From assembly GCA_030146905.1 (NCBI GenBank), contig JASLAV010000250.1, positions 1 through 8,560 on the forward strand: DNA of 8,560 bases, read 5' to 3'. The notes below the pieces were generated by a model that saw nothing but the letters and a program-made list of their open reading frames with translations, made no database searches and was not told where the DNA came from. Shown in pieces: positions 1-6,009 of the stretch (position 1 is its first letter; each line of letters opens with the position of its first letter). This stretch comes from Lentzea sp. (lineage in GTDB: Bacteria > Actinomycetota > Actinomycetes > Mycobacteriales > Pseudonocardiaceae). The translations under genes and the position numbers were made by a program.

Positions 1-336
1 GCGGTGCTGATGGAGGTCGTCGAGCACATCGACCCGTCGCGCCTGCCGGCGCTGGAGCACTCGGTGTTCGTGGTCGCGAGGCCGCGGACGGTGCTGGTGA
101 CGACGCCGAACGTCGAGTACAACCCGCTCTTCGAGACGCTGCCGGAGGGTCAGATGAGGCACTCCGACCACCGTTTCGAATGGACGCGGGCGGAGTTCGC
201 GCAGTGGGCGGACGGCGTTGCCGCACGCCGTGGTTACGAAGTGCGCTACGTGCCGATCGGGCCGGAGGACGCCGAGCGCGGCGCACCGACCCAGATGGCC
301 GTTTTCAGCTCGAAGGACGTGAACCGATGGAACTGA
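1..336 (+). CDS. hen1: Hen1-type 3'-terminal RNA ribose 2'-O-methyltransferase, C-terminal part (5' end outside window)
   Basis: The reading frame is open from base 1 and ends with TGA at 334-336, so only the last 111 residues are present. They include EVVEHID (bases 13-33), which carries the Glu-x-x-Glu-His metal ligands of the Hen1 methyltransferase fold. Next come TTPNVEYN and RHSDHRFEWTR, whose DH histidine supplies a further ligand in characterised Hen1 proteins. Bacterial Hen1 uses S-adenosylmethionine and a divalent metal to methylate the 2'-OH of the 3'-terminal nucleotide of a cleaved RNA. This happens before Pnkp ligates it, so the repaired junction resists being cut again. The downstream pnkp start lies inside this gene (10-base overlap), which is the expected pairing, because the two proteins form a complex in other bacteria. 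The identification is by motif and neighbour; the N-terminal domain cannot be assessed. Confidence 0.93.
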   Translation, partial: AVLMEVVEHIDPSRLPALEHSVFVVARPRTVLVTTPNVEYNPLFETLPEGQMRHSDHRFEWTRAEFAQWADGVAARRGYEVRYVPIGPEDAERGAPTQMAVFSSKDVNRWN

Positions 337-2795
337 AGATCCCCGACCTGTGTCTGGTGGTGCTGATCGGCGCCTCCGGTTCTGGCAAGTCCACGTTCGC
401 GCGCAAGCACTTCCTCCCCACGCAGGTGCTGTCGAGCGACTACTTCCGCGGGCTGGTCGCGGACGACGAGAACGACCAGTCGGCGTCCGCGGCGGCCTTC
501 GACGTGTTGCACTACGTGGCGAGCAAGCGGCTGGAGGCAGGACGCGTCACGGTGATCGACGCGACCAACGTGCAGGCGCCTGACCGGGCCAAGCTCGTCG
601 AGGTCGCGAAGAGGGCGAACGTGCTGCCCGTCGCGATCGTGCTCGACACCCCGGCCGAGGTGTGCCTGCGGCGCAACGCGACCCGCCCTGACCGCGACTT
701 CGGCGCGCACGTCGTGAAGCGGCACCGGGACGCGTTGCGGCGGTCGCTGAAGTTCCTCGGCAAGGAGGGGTTCAAGCGCGTGCACGTGCTGCGCTCCGAG
801 TCCGAAGTGGACGAGGCGACCATCGTGTACGAGCGGCTGCTCAACGACCTCAGGCATGAGACCGGCCCGTTCGACGTGATCGGCGACGTGCACGGCTGCC
901 GCGCGGAGCTGGAGGAGCTGCTCGCCGAGCTCGGCTACACCCTGGTCCGCGACGACCAGGGCCGTGCCGTCGACGCCGTTCCGCCGGACGGCCGCAAGGC
1001 CGTCTTCGTCGGAGACCTCGTGGACCGCGGACCGGACACCCCTGGTGTGCTGCGTCTCGTGATGGGCATGGTCGGCAACGGCCACGCCTTGTGCGTGCGC
1101 GGAAACCACGAGGAGAAGCTGGTCAGGGCGTTGCGCGGGCACAAGGTGACGGTGCGGCACGGCCTGGAGAAGTCGCTGGAGCAGCTCGCGCACGAGACCC
1201 CCGAGTTCCGGCGCGAGGCGGAGAAGTTCTGCGACGGCCTGATCGCGCACTACGTCCTCGACGGCGGCAACCTCGTCGTGGCGCACGCGGGTCTGCCCGA
1301 GCGCTACCACGGCCGTGCGTCGGCGAAGGTGCGCAGCTTCGCCCTGTACGGCGACACGACCGGCGAGACCGACGAGCACGGGCTGCCGGTGCGCCTGCCG
1401 TGGGCGAACGACTACCGCGGTGCCGCGATGGTGCTGTACGGCCACGTCCTGGTGCCGGAGGCGGAGTGGGTCAACAACACCATGTGCCTCGAAACGGGTG
1501 TGGTGTTCGGCGGGAAGCTGACCGCGCTGCGCTACCCGTCGCGTGAGCTCGTGTCCGTGAAGGCGCACCAGACCTGGTACGAGAACAGCTCGCCGTTCCC
1601 TCCCAGGGCTGTCGAGCGCGAGCCCGACGTGCTGGCGCTGACCGACGTCACGGGTCTGCGCCGGATCGAGACGTCGGTGACGGGTGCCGTGACGATCCGG
1701 CCGGAGCAGTCGGCGAGCGCGCTGGAGGTCATGAGCCGGTTCGCGATCGACCCGCACGACCTGCTGTACCTGCCGCCCACGATGGCACCGACGACGACCT
1801 CGCAGCGCGACGACGTGCTGGAGCACCCGGAGGACGCCTTCGCCGAGTACCGGTCGGCCGGGGTCTCGCAGGTGATCTGCGAGGAGAAGCACATGGGCTC
1901 CCGCGCGGTGTTGCTGGTGCGCGAGGAAGGCGGTGCCATCTACACGCGCACCGGACGTGCGTTCTTCGACGGCGCGCTGGGTGACTCGTTGCTCGACCGC
2001 GTGCGTTCGGCGTGTGCCGAGCTGTTCGAGGAGTTCGCCACGGACTGGCTGCTCATCGACGCCGAACTGATGCCGTGGAACGCCAAGGCCTCCGGGCTGA
2101 TCCGCGAGCAGTACGCGGCGGTCGGCGCGGCCGCCGGTGGAGCGCTGCCGGTCGCCGTCGAGGCGCTGGAAACGGCCGCCGCACGCGGTGTCGACGTGGC
2201 GGACCTGCTGGCGCGCACCACTCAGCGTGCCGGGAACGCTGCGGCGTACACCGCGGCCTACGAGCGGTACTGCTGGCCGGTCGACGGGCTGGAAGGCGTC
2301 CGCATCGCGCCGTTCCAGCTGCTGGCGGCCGCGGGACGGACGTTCCACGACCGTTCGCACCTGTGGCACCTGGAGACGCTGGCGAAGCTGGAAGGGCCGT
2401 TGTTCCAGCGGACCCGGCACCTCGTGGTCGACGTCGGCGATCCGGAACAGGTCGCGGCCGGCGTCAGGTGGTGGGAGGAGCTGACCGCGGACGGCGGCGA
2501 GGGGATGGTCGTGAAGCCGCTGGCCAACCTCGGCCGGCGGGTGCAGCCGGGCGTGAAGGTGCGCGGGCGCGAGTACCTGCGGATCATCTACGGCCCGGAC
2601 TACACGCAGCCGGAGAACCTCTCCCGGCTGCGCAAGCGCAGCCTCGGCCGCAAACGCGGTCTCGCGCTGCGCGAGTACGCCCTGGGCATCGAGGCGCTCG
2701 AACGCGTCGCGCGCGGCGAGCCGTTGTGGCGCGTGCACGAATGCGTTTTCGGCGTGCTGGCCCTGGAATCGGAACCGGTGGACCCAAGACTGTGA
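327..2795 (+). CDS. pnkp: Polynucleotide kinase-phosphatase-ligase Pnkp (bacterial RNA repair)
   Basis: This 822-residue protein has the three modules of Clostridium thermocellum Pnkp (about 870 residues) and ends-heals and seals broken RNA. The kinase domain (about 1-170) has the P-loop GASGSGKST with Lys21 and Ser22, then Asp38 and Arg41, the same numbers as I recall for the clostridial enzyme. The calcineurin-like phosphatase (about 180-450) has GDVHGC (Asp187, His189), GDLVDRG (Asp230, Asp233), RGNHE (Asn260, His261), His320 in AHAG and His373 in YGHV. The ligase/adenylyltransferase domain (about 480-822) has the nucleophile Lys521 in EEKHMGSR, DAELMPW, and EGMVVKP (Glu725-Lys730). ATG 327 was chosen over an upstream frame extension because AAGGA lies at 313-317, nine bases before it, and residue numbering then matches the family. 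One metal-site position reads Glu389 (CLETGVVFGG), where the clostridial enzyme has Asp. Pnkp's ligase step needs Hen1, encoded just upstream. Confidence 0.97.
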   Translation: MELKIPDLCLVVLIGASGSGKSTFARKHFLPTQVLSSDYFRGLVADDENDQSASAAAFDVLHYVASKRLEAGRVTVIDATNVQAPDRAKLVEVAKRANVLPVAIVLDTPAEVCLRRNATRPDRDFGAHVVKRHRDALRRSLKFLGKEGFKRVHVLRSESEVDEATIVYERLLNDLRHETGPFDVIGDVHGCRAELEELLAELGYTLVRDDQGRAVDAVPPDGRKAVFVGDLVDRGPDTPGVLRLVMGMVGNGHALCVRGNHEEKLVRALRGHKVTVRHGLEKSLEQLAHETPEFRREAEKFCDGLIAHYVLDGGNLVVAHAGLPERYHGRASAKVRSFALYGDTTGETDEHGLPVRLPWANDYRGAAMVLYGHVLVPEAEWVNNTMCLETGVVFGGKLTALRYPSRELVSVKAHQTWYENSSPFPPRAVEREPDVLALTDVTGLRRIETSVTGAVTIRPEQSASALEVMSRFAIDPHDLLYLPPTMAPTTTSQRDDVLEHPEDAFAEYRSAGVSQVICEEKHMGSRAVLLVREEGGAIYTRTGRAFFDGALGDSLLDRVRSACAELFEEFATDWLLIDAELMPWNAKASGLIREQYAAVGAAAGGALPVAVEALETAAARGVDVADLLARTTQRAGNAAAYTAAYERYCWPVDGLEGVRIAPFQLLAAAGRTFHDRSHLWHLETLAKLEGPLFQRTRHLVVDVGDPEQVAAGVRWWEELTADGGEGMVVKPLANLGRRVQPGVKVRGREYLRIIYGPDYTQPENLSRLRKRSLGRKRGLALREYALGIEALERVARGEPLWRVHECVFGVLALESEPVDPRL

Positions 2796-3406
2796 TTCTC
2801 GAAGTGGTCATCGGCTCGCACGCCTACGGGCTCGCGAGCGAGGAGTCCGATGTGGACAGACGCGGGGTGTTCGTCGCGCCCACGGAGTCGTTCTGGCGTC
2901 TGGAGAAACCCCCGACGAGCATCGAGGGGCCGGAACCGGAACGGCTGAGCTGGGAGGTCGAGCACTTCTGCAAGCTCGGCCTGAAGTCGAACCCGACGGT
3001 GCTCGAGACGCTGGTGAGCCCGCTGGTCGAGATCAGCACGCCGCTGGGAGAGGAGCTGCGGGACCTGCTGCCCGCGTTCCTCTCCCGGTACGCGGTGCGG
3101 GCGTTCACGCGCGCGACGGAGATGCAGCTGTCGCGTGCCGGGCGCAACCTCAAGCCGAAGCAGCTCATGCACGTGGTGAGGCTTCGGCTGGTGGGCCTGA
3201 ACCTGGTGCGCACCGGCCGCTACGACATCGCGGCGGACCGGACGCTGCTCAAGATCCGCGACGGCTCCATGCCGTGGGACGACGCGGTGGCGTGGGCGCA
3301 CCGGCTCGGTGATGAGATCGCGGATGCGCGTGGTCCGCTCCCGGAGGAGCCGGACAGGGCCCGCGTCGAGGACTGGCTGGTTTCCGTGCGCAGGAGGTCG
3401 TTGTGA
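2792..3406 (+). CDS. RlaP-like nucleotidyltransferase 1 (DNA polymerase beta superfamily, RNA-repair associated)
   Basis: This 204-residue protein starts at GTG 2792, overlapping the pnkp stop by four bases (GTGA). No ATG, GTG or TTG lies just upstream in frame, and SD-like GGTGGA is at 2777-2782, nine bases before the start. Residues 8-26 form the signature GSHAYGLASEESDVDRRGV: the GS motif of pol-beta nucleotidyltransferases plus the paired acids Asp20 and Asp22. EVEHFCKL and the NPTVLETLVSPLV stretch follow, typical of the YcgL/RlaP family (COG3541, PF10127 from memory). The C-terminal half (KPKQLMHVVRLRLVGLNLVRTGRY) looks like the helical domain seen in these proteins. The residue aligned with the third catalytic acid is Glu50 rather than Asp. 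The family is predicted to add nucleotides to RNA ends and is found in RNA-repair operons, but substrate and activity are inferred. It is a distant paralogue of the next gene. Confidence 0.85.
   Translation: MILEVVIGSHAYGLASEESDVDRRGVFVAPTESFWRLEKPPTSIEGPEPERLSWEVEHFCKLGLKSNPTVLETLVSPLVEISTPLGEELRDLLPAFLSRYAVRAFTRATEMQLSRAGRNLKPKQLMHVVRLRLVGLNLVRTGRYDIAADRTLLKIRDGSMPWDDAVAWAHRLGDEIADARGPLPEEPDRARVEDWLVSVRRRSL
3392..3397 (+). promoter_or_regulatory. Ribosome-binding site AGGAGG deciding the GTG start of the second RlaP-like gene
   Basis: A perfect AGGAGG lies inside the end of the preceding gene, five bases before GTG 3403. It fixes a non-ATG start that would otherwise be ambiguous. It also indicates that the second paralogue can be initiated efficiently in its own right, as well as by coupling through the GTGA overlap. 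Confidence 0.8.
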
Positions 3407-4161
3407 GTTACGAGGTTCCCGACCTGAGCGAGGTCGTGGCCGAGCAGTCCCACGGGCTGCTGTTCGCGACCGTGTCCGGGGCGCACCTGTACGGGTTCCC
3501 GTCCCGCGACTCGGACGTGGACCTGCGCGGCGTGCACGTCCTGCCGCTCGACGAGGTCCTCGGCCTGCACCACGGGCCGGAGACGAAGGAACGGATGTGG
3601 GTGCGGGACGGGGTCGAGATCGACCTCGTGACGCACGACGTGCAGAAGTTCTGCAGGCTGCTCACGCGCCCCAACGGCTACGTGCTGGAACAGCTGCTCT
3701 CGCCGCTGGTCGTGCACACCACGGACGCGCACCGGCGGCTCAAGGACCTCGCCGCCGGGTGTCTGACCTCACGGCACGGGCACCACTACCGCGGGTTCGC
3801 CGTGACGCAGTGGCGGCTGTTCGAGAAGACCGGCGAGATCAAGCCGCTGCTCTACACGTTCCGCGCGCTGTTCACCGGCGTGCACCTGCTGCGCACCGGT
3901 GAGGTGAACGCGCACCTGCCGACGTTGCTGGAGAAGCTCGACGGCCCCGGCTACCTGCCCGCGCTCATCGAGGCCAAGGTCCTCGGCGAGCACCGGGGCC
4001 TGGCCGGCGTGCCCGGCAGGCCCGCTCCCGAACGGCTGGAGGCGGACCTCGCGCACTGGCACGAGGAGCTGCGGCAGGCGCGGGAGACCAGCGAACTGCC
4101 CGTGGACCCGCCGGCGTTCGAGGCGGTGCACGAGTTCGTGGTCGCGACCCGGCTGGGCTAG
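3403..4161 (+). CDS. RlaP-like nucleotidyltransferase 2 (tandem paralogue)
   Basis: This 252-residue protein starts at GTG 3403, sharing GTGA with the stop of the preceding gene. A strong AGGAGG (3392-3397) sits five bases before it. Residues 26-44 read GAHLYGFPSRDSDVDLRGV, matching the signature of the upstream paralogue except that the motif serine is alanine. Catalytic Asp38 and Asp40 are present, and Asp74 in VEIDLVTHD fits the third metal-binding acid. The later blocks QKFCRLL, LEQLLSPLVV and KPLLYTFRALFTGVHLLRTGE align in order with the upstream protein. This copy has about 18 extra N-terminal residues and a longer C-terminal tail (LPALIEAKVLGEHRGL and beyond). Its triad is intact, so it is probably an active nucleotidyltransferase acting on RNA ends alongside Pnkp and Hen1; the exact reaction is not known to me. 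Its TAG stop overlaps the stop of the opposing membrane-protein gene. Confidence 0.85.
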   Translation: MSYEVPDLSEVVAEQSHGLLFATVSGAHLYGFPSRDSDVDLRGVHVLPLDEVLGLHHGPETKERMWVRDGVEIDLVTHDVQKFCRLLTRPNGYVLEQLLSPLVVHTTDAHRRLKDLAAGCLTSRHGHHYRGFAVTQWRLFEKTGEIKPLLYTFRALFTGVHLLRTGEVNAHLPTLLEKLDGPGYLPALIEAKVLGEHRGLAGVPGRPAPERLEADLAHWHEELRQARETSELPVDPPAFEAVHEFVVATRLG

Positions 4162-4427
4162 TCCTTCTTCTTCTCCGCCGCGGCGGCCTCGGAGGGCTTC
4201 TCCTCCGGGGCCGGCTCGTCGAACGACGCCGGCAAGCCCTTGATGTGCTTGTTCATCGACTTGACGAGGAAGAAGACGGCGATGAAGAAGACGATCAGCA
4301 GGACGAGGCCGACCGGGGAGGACTTGCCGAAGTCCTCACCCTGGCCGCCCTTGTCGTTGTTCGTGTTCGACGGCTGCACGGCGACGAGCGCCGCCGTGCT
4401 GCCGAGGTCGAATTCTGGGGAGAGCAC
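4158..4427 (-). CDS. Small single-pass membrane protein encoded downstream of mca
   Basis: This 89-residue protein starts at GTG 4427, two bases after the mca stop on the same strand, so it is very probably cotranscribed with mca. It has one clear membrane segment at about residues 38-55 (VGLVLLIVFFIAVFFLV) after a polar Asn/Gly-rich stretch. A Lys-Ser-Met-Asn-Lys basic flank follows, then a charged tail of Glu, Ala and Lys (AAAAEKKKD). The basic flank suggests the tail is cytoplasmic. Actinobacterial mca genes commonly have a small membrane-protein gene beside them (M. tuberculosis Rv1083, from memory, is of similar size), so this is a conserved neighbour of unknown function. A link to mycothiol or mercapturate handling is inference from position only. 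The start is uncertain: a second in-frame GTG (Val17) would give a shorter protein keeping the membrane segment. It ends on a CTAG shared with the convergent gene. Confidence 0.85.
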   Translation of the reverse strand: MLSPEFDLGSTAALVAVQPSNTNNDKGGQGEDFGKSSPVGLVLLIVFFIAVFFLVKSMNKHIKGLPASFDEPAPEEKPSEAAAAEKKKD

Positions 4428-4429
4428 CC

Positions 4430-5299
4430 CTAGACCTTAACTCCGGCGAACAGGTCGTTCTCCGGCAGCGTCGAGTCGACCAGCGAGCGCACGAGCTCGT
4501 ACTCCTCGGTCGGCCAGACCTCGCGCTGCAGGTCCTGCGGGATGGCGAACCAGCGGCTCGTCGGGTCGATCTGCGTGGCGTGCGCCTTCAGGGCCTCGTC
4601 GCGGACCTCGAAGTAGTCGGCGCACTCGACCTGCGTGGTCACCCTGTCCATGACGTCGGGACGGTCGGCGTCCCAGGTCGAGAGCCACTCCTTGTAGGGC
4701 GACTCCAGGCCACGGGCCTCCATGGCCTCGTGGAACGCCATCAGCTTGGCGCGGGAGAAGCCGTGCGAGTAGTAGACCTTCTGCGCCTCCCACGGCTCGC
4801 CCAGCGAGGGGTCGAACTCCGGGTCGGCCGCGGCGTCCAGCGCGGCCATCGAGATCTCGTGCGTGCGGATGTGGTCCGGGTGCGGGTAGCCGCCGTTCTC
4901 GTCGTAGGTCACGACGACGTGCGGGCGAAAGTCGCGGATGGCCTCCACCAGCGACGGCACCGACTCCTCCAGCGGCACCAGGGCGAAGCAGCCCTCCGGC
5001 AGCGGCGGCATCGGGTCGCCCTCCGGCAGACCGGAGTCCTTGAAGCCCAGCCAGCGGTGCTGGATGCCGAGGATCTTGGCCGCGCGGGCCATCTCCTCCC
5101 GGCGGACCTCGATGATGTTCTCGAGCACGTCCGGCCTGTCCATCGCCGGGTTGAGGATGCTGCCCGCACCACCGTCGGTACAGGTCACGACCATCACGTC
5201 GTGGCCTTCCGCGATGTAGCGGGCCATCGTGGCCGCGCCCTTGCTCGACTCGTCGTCGGGATGTGCGTGCACTGCCATTAGGCGCAGCTTGTCGGCCAT
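4430..5299 (-). CDS. mca: Mycothiol S-conjugate amidase
   Basis: This 289-residue zinc amidase hydrolyses mycothiol S-conjugates to a mercapturic acid, which is exported, and GlcN-Ins, which is recycled into mycothiol. It is a cytosolic detoxification enzyme of actinobacteria. It opens MADKLRLMAVHAHPDDESSK with His13 and Asp16 as zinc ligands; the third is His143 in GGYPHPDH, and Asp15 is the likely general base of the LmbE/PIG-L fold. SILNPAMDRPD, WLGFKDSGLPEGD and HATQIDPTSRWFAIP are hallmarks that separate Mca from the related deacetylase MshB. M. tuberculosis Mca is 288 residues, in agreement. ATG 5299 was preferred to an ATG 39 bases upstream because the family start aligns here and AGGAGG (plus-strand 5312-5317) lies twelve bases before it. 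A SigR-like promoter is upstream, consistent with thiol-stress control as known in Streptomyces. The small membrane protein follows in the operon. Confidence 0.96.
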   Translation of the reverse strand: MADKLRLMAVHAHPDDESSKGAATMARYIAEGHDVMVVTCTDGGAGSILNPAMDRPDVLENIIEVRREEMARAAKILGIQHRWLGFKDSGLPEGDPMPPLPEGCFALVPLEESVPSLVEAIRDFRPHVVVTYDENGGYPHPDHIRTHEISMAALDAAADPEFDPSLGEPWEAQKVYYSHGFSRAKLMAFHEAMEARGLESPYKEWLSTWDADRPDVMDRVTTQVECADYFEVRDEALKAHATQIDPTSRWFAIPQDLQREVWPTEEYELVRSLVDSTLPENDLFAGVKV

Positions 5300-5342
5300 G
5301 ACCCCCGTGGTCCTCCTGTGTGAACGGTCCTGCGACACTCAA

Positions 5343-5370
5343 CAACCGAATGTCAGTCGCCATTGTTCCC
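5343..5370 (-). promoter_or_regulatory. Putative SigR/SigH-type promoter of mca
   Basis: On the minus strand GGGAAC (plus-strand 5365-5370) is followed by exactly 18 bases and then GTTG (5343-5346), continuing as GTTGTTG. This fits the SigR consensus GGGAAY-N18-GTT of actinobacteria. Transcription would begin near 5335, giving a leader of about 36 bases before the mca ATG. In Streptomyces coelicolor mca belongs to the SigR regulon, so the position makes sense. The same element, with the same spacing, occurs before greA. Motif-based; no expression data. Confidence 0.65.
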
Positions 5371-5394
5371 CACGACCCGAGGAGGCGCGGACAA

Positions 5395-5817
5395 GTGGCA
5401 CAGCGCGCGCTCCCCGTGGGGCGCTACAGCAGACAGGGCAGCAAGCCTCTCGCGAGGTGGACGCGGTGGGCATTACTCGCTGTAGCCATTGCGGCCGGTG
5501 CGCTGATCGCGTTCGTCGGTTACCGAAATCTCGGTACAAAGCCGATCGAGGCGAAGCAGACGGCGTTCACCATCCTCGGCGACGACCGCGTAGAGGTCAG
5601 TTTCGAGGTTTCCCGAGATCAACCGGAGCAGGCGGCGGTCTGCATCATTCGGGCCCGGTCCAAGGACGGGGACGAAGCAGGTCGGCGTGAAGTTCTCGTT
5701 CCACCGGGAAATTCGCTCGTCGTCGAGACAACTGTTCTCCGCACTTCGAAGCCGCCGGTCACCGGCGAAGTGTTCGGGTGCTCCTACCAGGTTCCCCCCT
5801 ACTTGTCCACGAGCTAG
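5395..5817 (+). CDS. DUF4307-family membrane protein
   Basis: This 140-residue protein starts at GTG 5395, nine bases after AGGAGG (5380-5385). In-frame ATG codons further upstream lie in the mca promoter region and lack such a site. A basic N-terminus (RQGSKPLARWTR) precedes one membrane segment at about residues 25-43 (WALLAVAIAAGALIAFVGY). An exposed domain of about 95 residues follows, with the pattern VEVSFEVSRD, AAVCIIRARSKDGDEAGRRE and GEVFGCSYQ. That pattern, the size and the place between mca and greA match the DUF4307 family (M. tuberculosis Rv1081c is 144 residues, from memory). The basic N-terminus predicts that the C-terminal domain is outside the membrane, where its two cysteines could form a disulfide. 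Function is unknown. It is divergent from mca across 95 bases, and no convincing promoter of its own was seen there. Confidence 0.88.
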   Translation: MAQRALPVGRYSRQGSKPLARWTRWALLAVAIAAGALIAFVGYRNLGTKPIEAKQTAFTILGDDRVEVSFEVSRDQPEQAAVCIIRARSKDGDEAGRREVLVPPGNSLVVETTVLRTSKPPVTGEVFGCSYQVPPYLSTS

Positions 5818-5855
5818 CGGCCAAGCGGGTGATCTGCGGTTTAAACGGCGAGATG

Positions 5856-5883
5856 GGGAACAAATCGCCGTCGCTGAACGTTG
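5856..5883 (+). promoter_or_regulatory. Putative SigR/SigH-type promoter of greA
   Basis: GGGAAC (5856-5861), 18 bases, then GTTG (5880-5883) preceded by C, giving CGTTGT. It matches the mca element in motif, spacing and flanks: both read GGGGAACAA at the -35 and GTTGT at the -10. Transcription would start near 5890, about 120 bases before greA and just before the terminator-like hairpin. Motif-based call. Confidence 0.6.
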
Positions 5884-5889
5884 TCTCCG

Positions 5890-5898
5890 TGTTACTAT
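5890..5898 (+). promoter_or_regulatory. Candidate extended -10 promoter element before greA
   Basis: TGTTACTAT fits the extended -10 pattern TGn-TAnnnT of housekeeping-sigma promoters. No good -35 lies 16-18 bases upstream, as is common for extended -10 promoters. It would start transcription near 5905, at the foot of the first leader hairpin, so greA may have overlapping housekeeping and stress promoters. Weak evidence. Confidence 0.4.
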
Positions 5899-5906
5899 TG
5901 CAGCTC

Positions 5907-5936
5907 AAGCACGGCCCCGGCGCGGGCCGTGTTTTT
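5907..5936 (+). terminator. Intrinsic terminator or attenuator hairpin in the greA leader
   Basis: CACGGCCC (5910-5917) pairs perfectly with GGGCCGTG (5924-5931) around a six-base loop and is followed directly by TTTTT (5932-5936). The A-A-G before the stem can pair with the first Us. This is the form of a factor-independent terminator. It lies 90 bases after the DUF4307 stop, so it could end that transcript. It also lies downstream of both proposed greA promoters, so it would act on greA leader RNA too. Confidence 0.7.
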
Positions 5937-5956
5937 CCGTTCCGGGCCACGGCCCG
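5923..5956 (+). promoter_or_regulatory. Possible antiterminator pairing in the greA leader
   Basis: CACGGCCC, the 5' arm of the terminator, is repeated exactly at 5948-5955. The terminator's 3' arm can therefore pair either upstream (8 bp) or with this second copy (9 bp, 5923-5931 with 5948-5956), looping out the T-tract. The second copy can also fold on itself (GTTCC-GGGCC with GGCCC-GGAAC, 5939-5961, one bulged G), which would free the terminator. Whether any factor controls the choice is not shown by the sequence. Confidence 0.45.
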
Positions 5957-5969
5957 GGAACTATCTGGG

Positions 5970-5981
5970 GCACACGTGTGC
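5970..5981. repeat. 12-bp perfect palindrome upstream of the greA ribosome-binding site
   Basis: GCACACGTGTGC is a perfect inverted repeat 13 bases before GAGGAG (5995-6000). It could be a protein-binding site, or in RNA a four-pair hairpin with an ACGT loop. Function unknown. Confidence 0.35.
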
Positions 5982-6009
5982 GCCAGAGCAAGACGAGGAG
6001 TTGGTGACC

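Noticed and set aside
180..326. Upstream extension of the pnkp frame by 49 codons
   Set aside because: It lies inside hen1, is Arg/Gly-rich low-complexity sequence, and would displace the kinase P-loop from its normal position near residue 15.
246..2738. 830-codon open frame on the minus strand, antisense to pnkp
   Set aside because: It is fully covered by pnkp, whose motifs are unmistakable. The antisense protein is Arg/His/Val-rich without recognisable domains, as expected from the codon bias of high-GC genes.
5839..5871. GTTTAAAC palindrome and a 6-7 bp inverted repeat (CGGCGA / TCGCCG) before greA
   Set aside because: No T-tract and a 13-base loop make it a poor terminator, and it overlaps the better supported SigR-like promoter; noted but not assigned a role.
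5889..5930. Possible leader peptide in the greA leader starting GTG TTA CTA TTG (Leu-rich)
   Set aside because: A leucine attenuator would be odd for greA, there is no ribosome-binding site before the GTG, and the frame runs on into greA out of phase.
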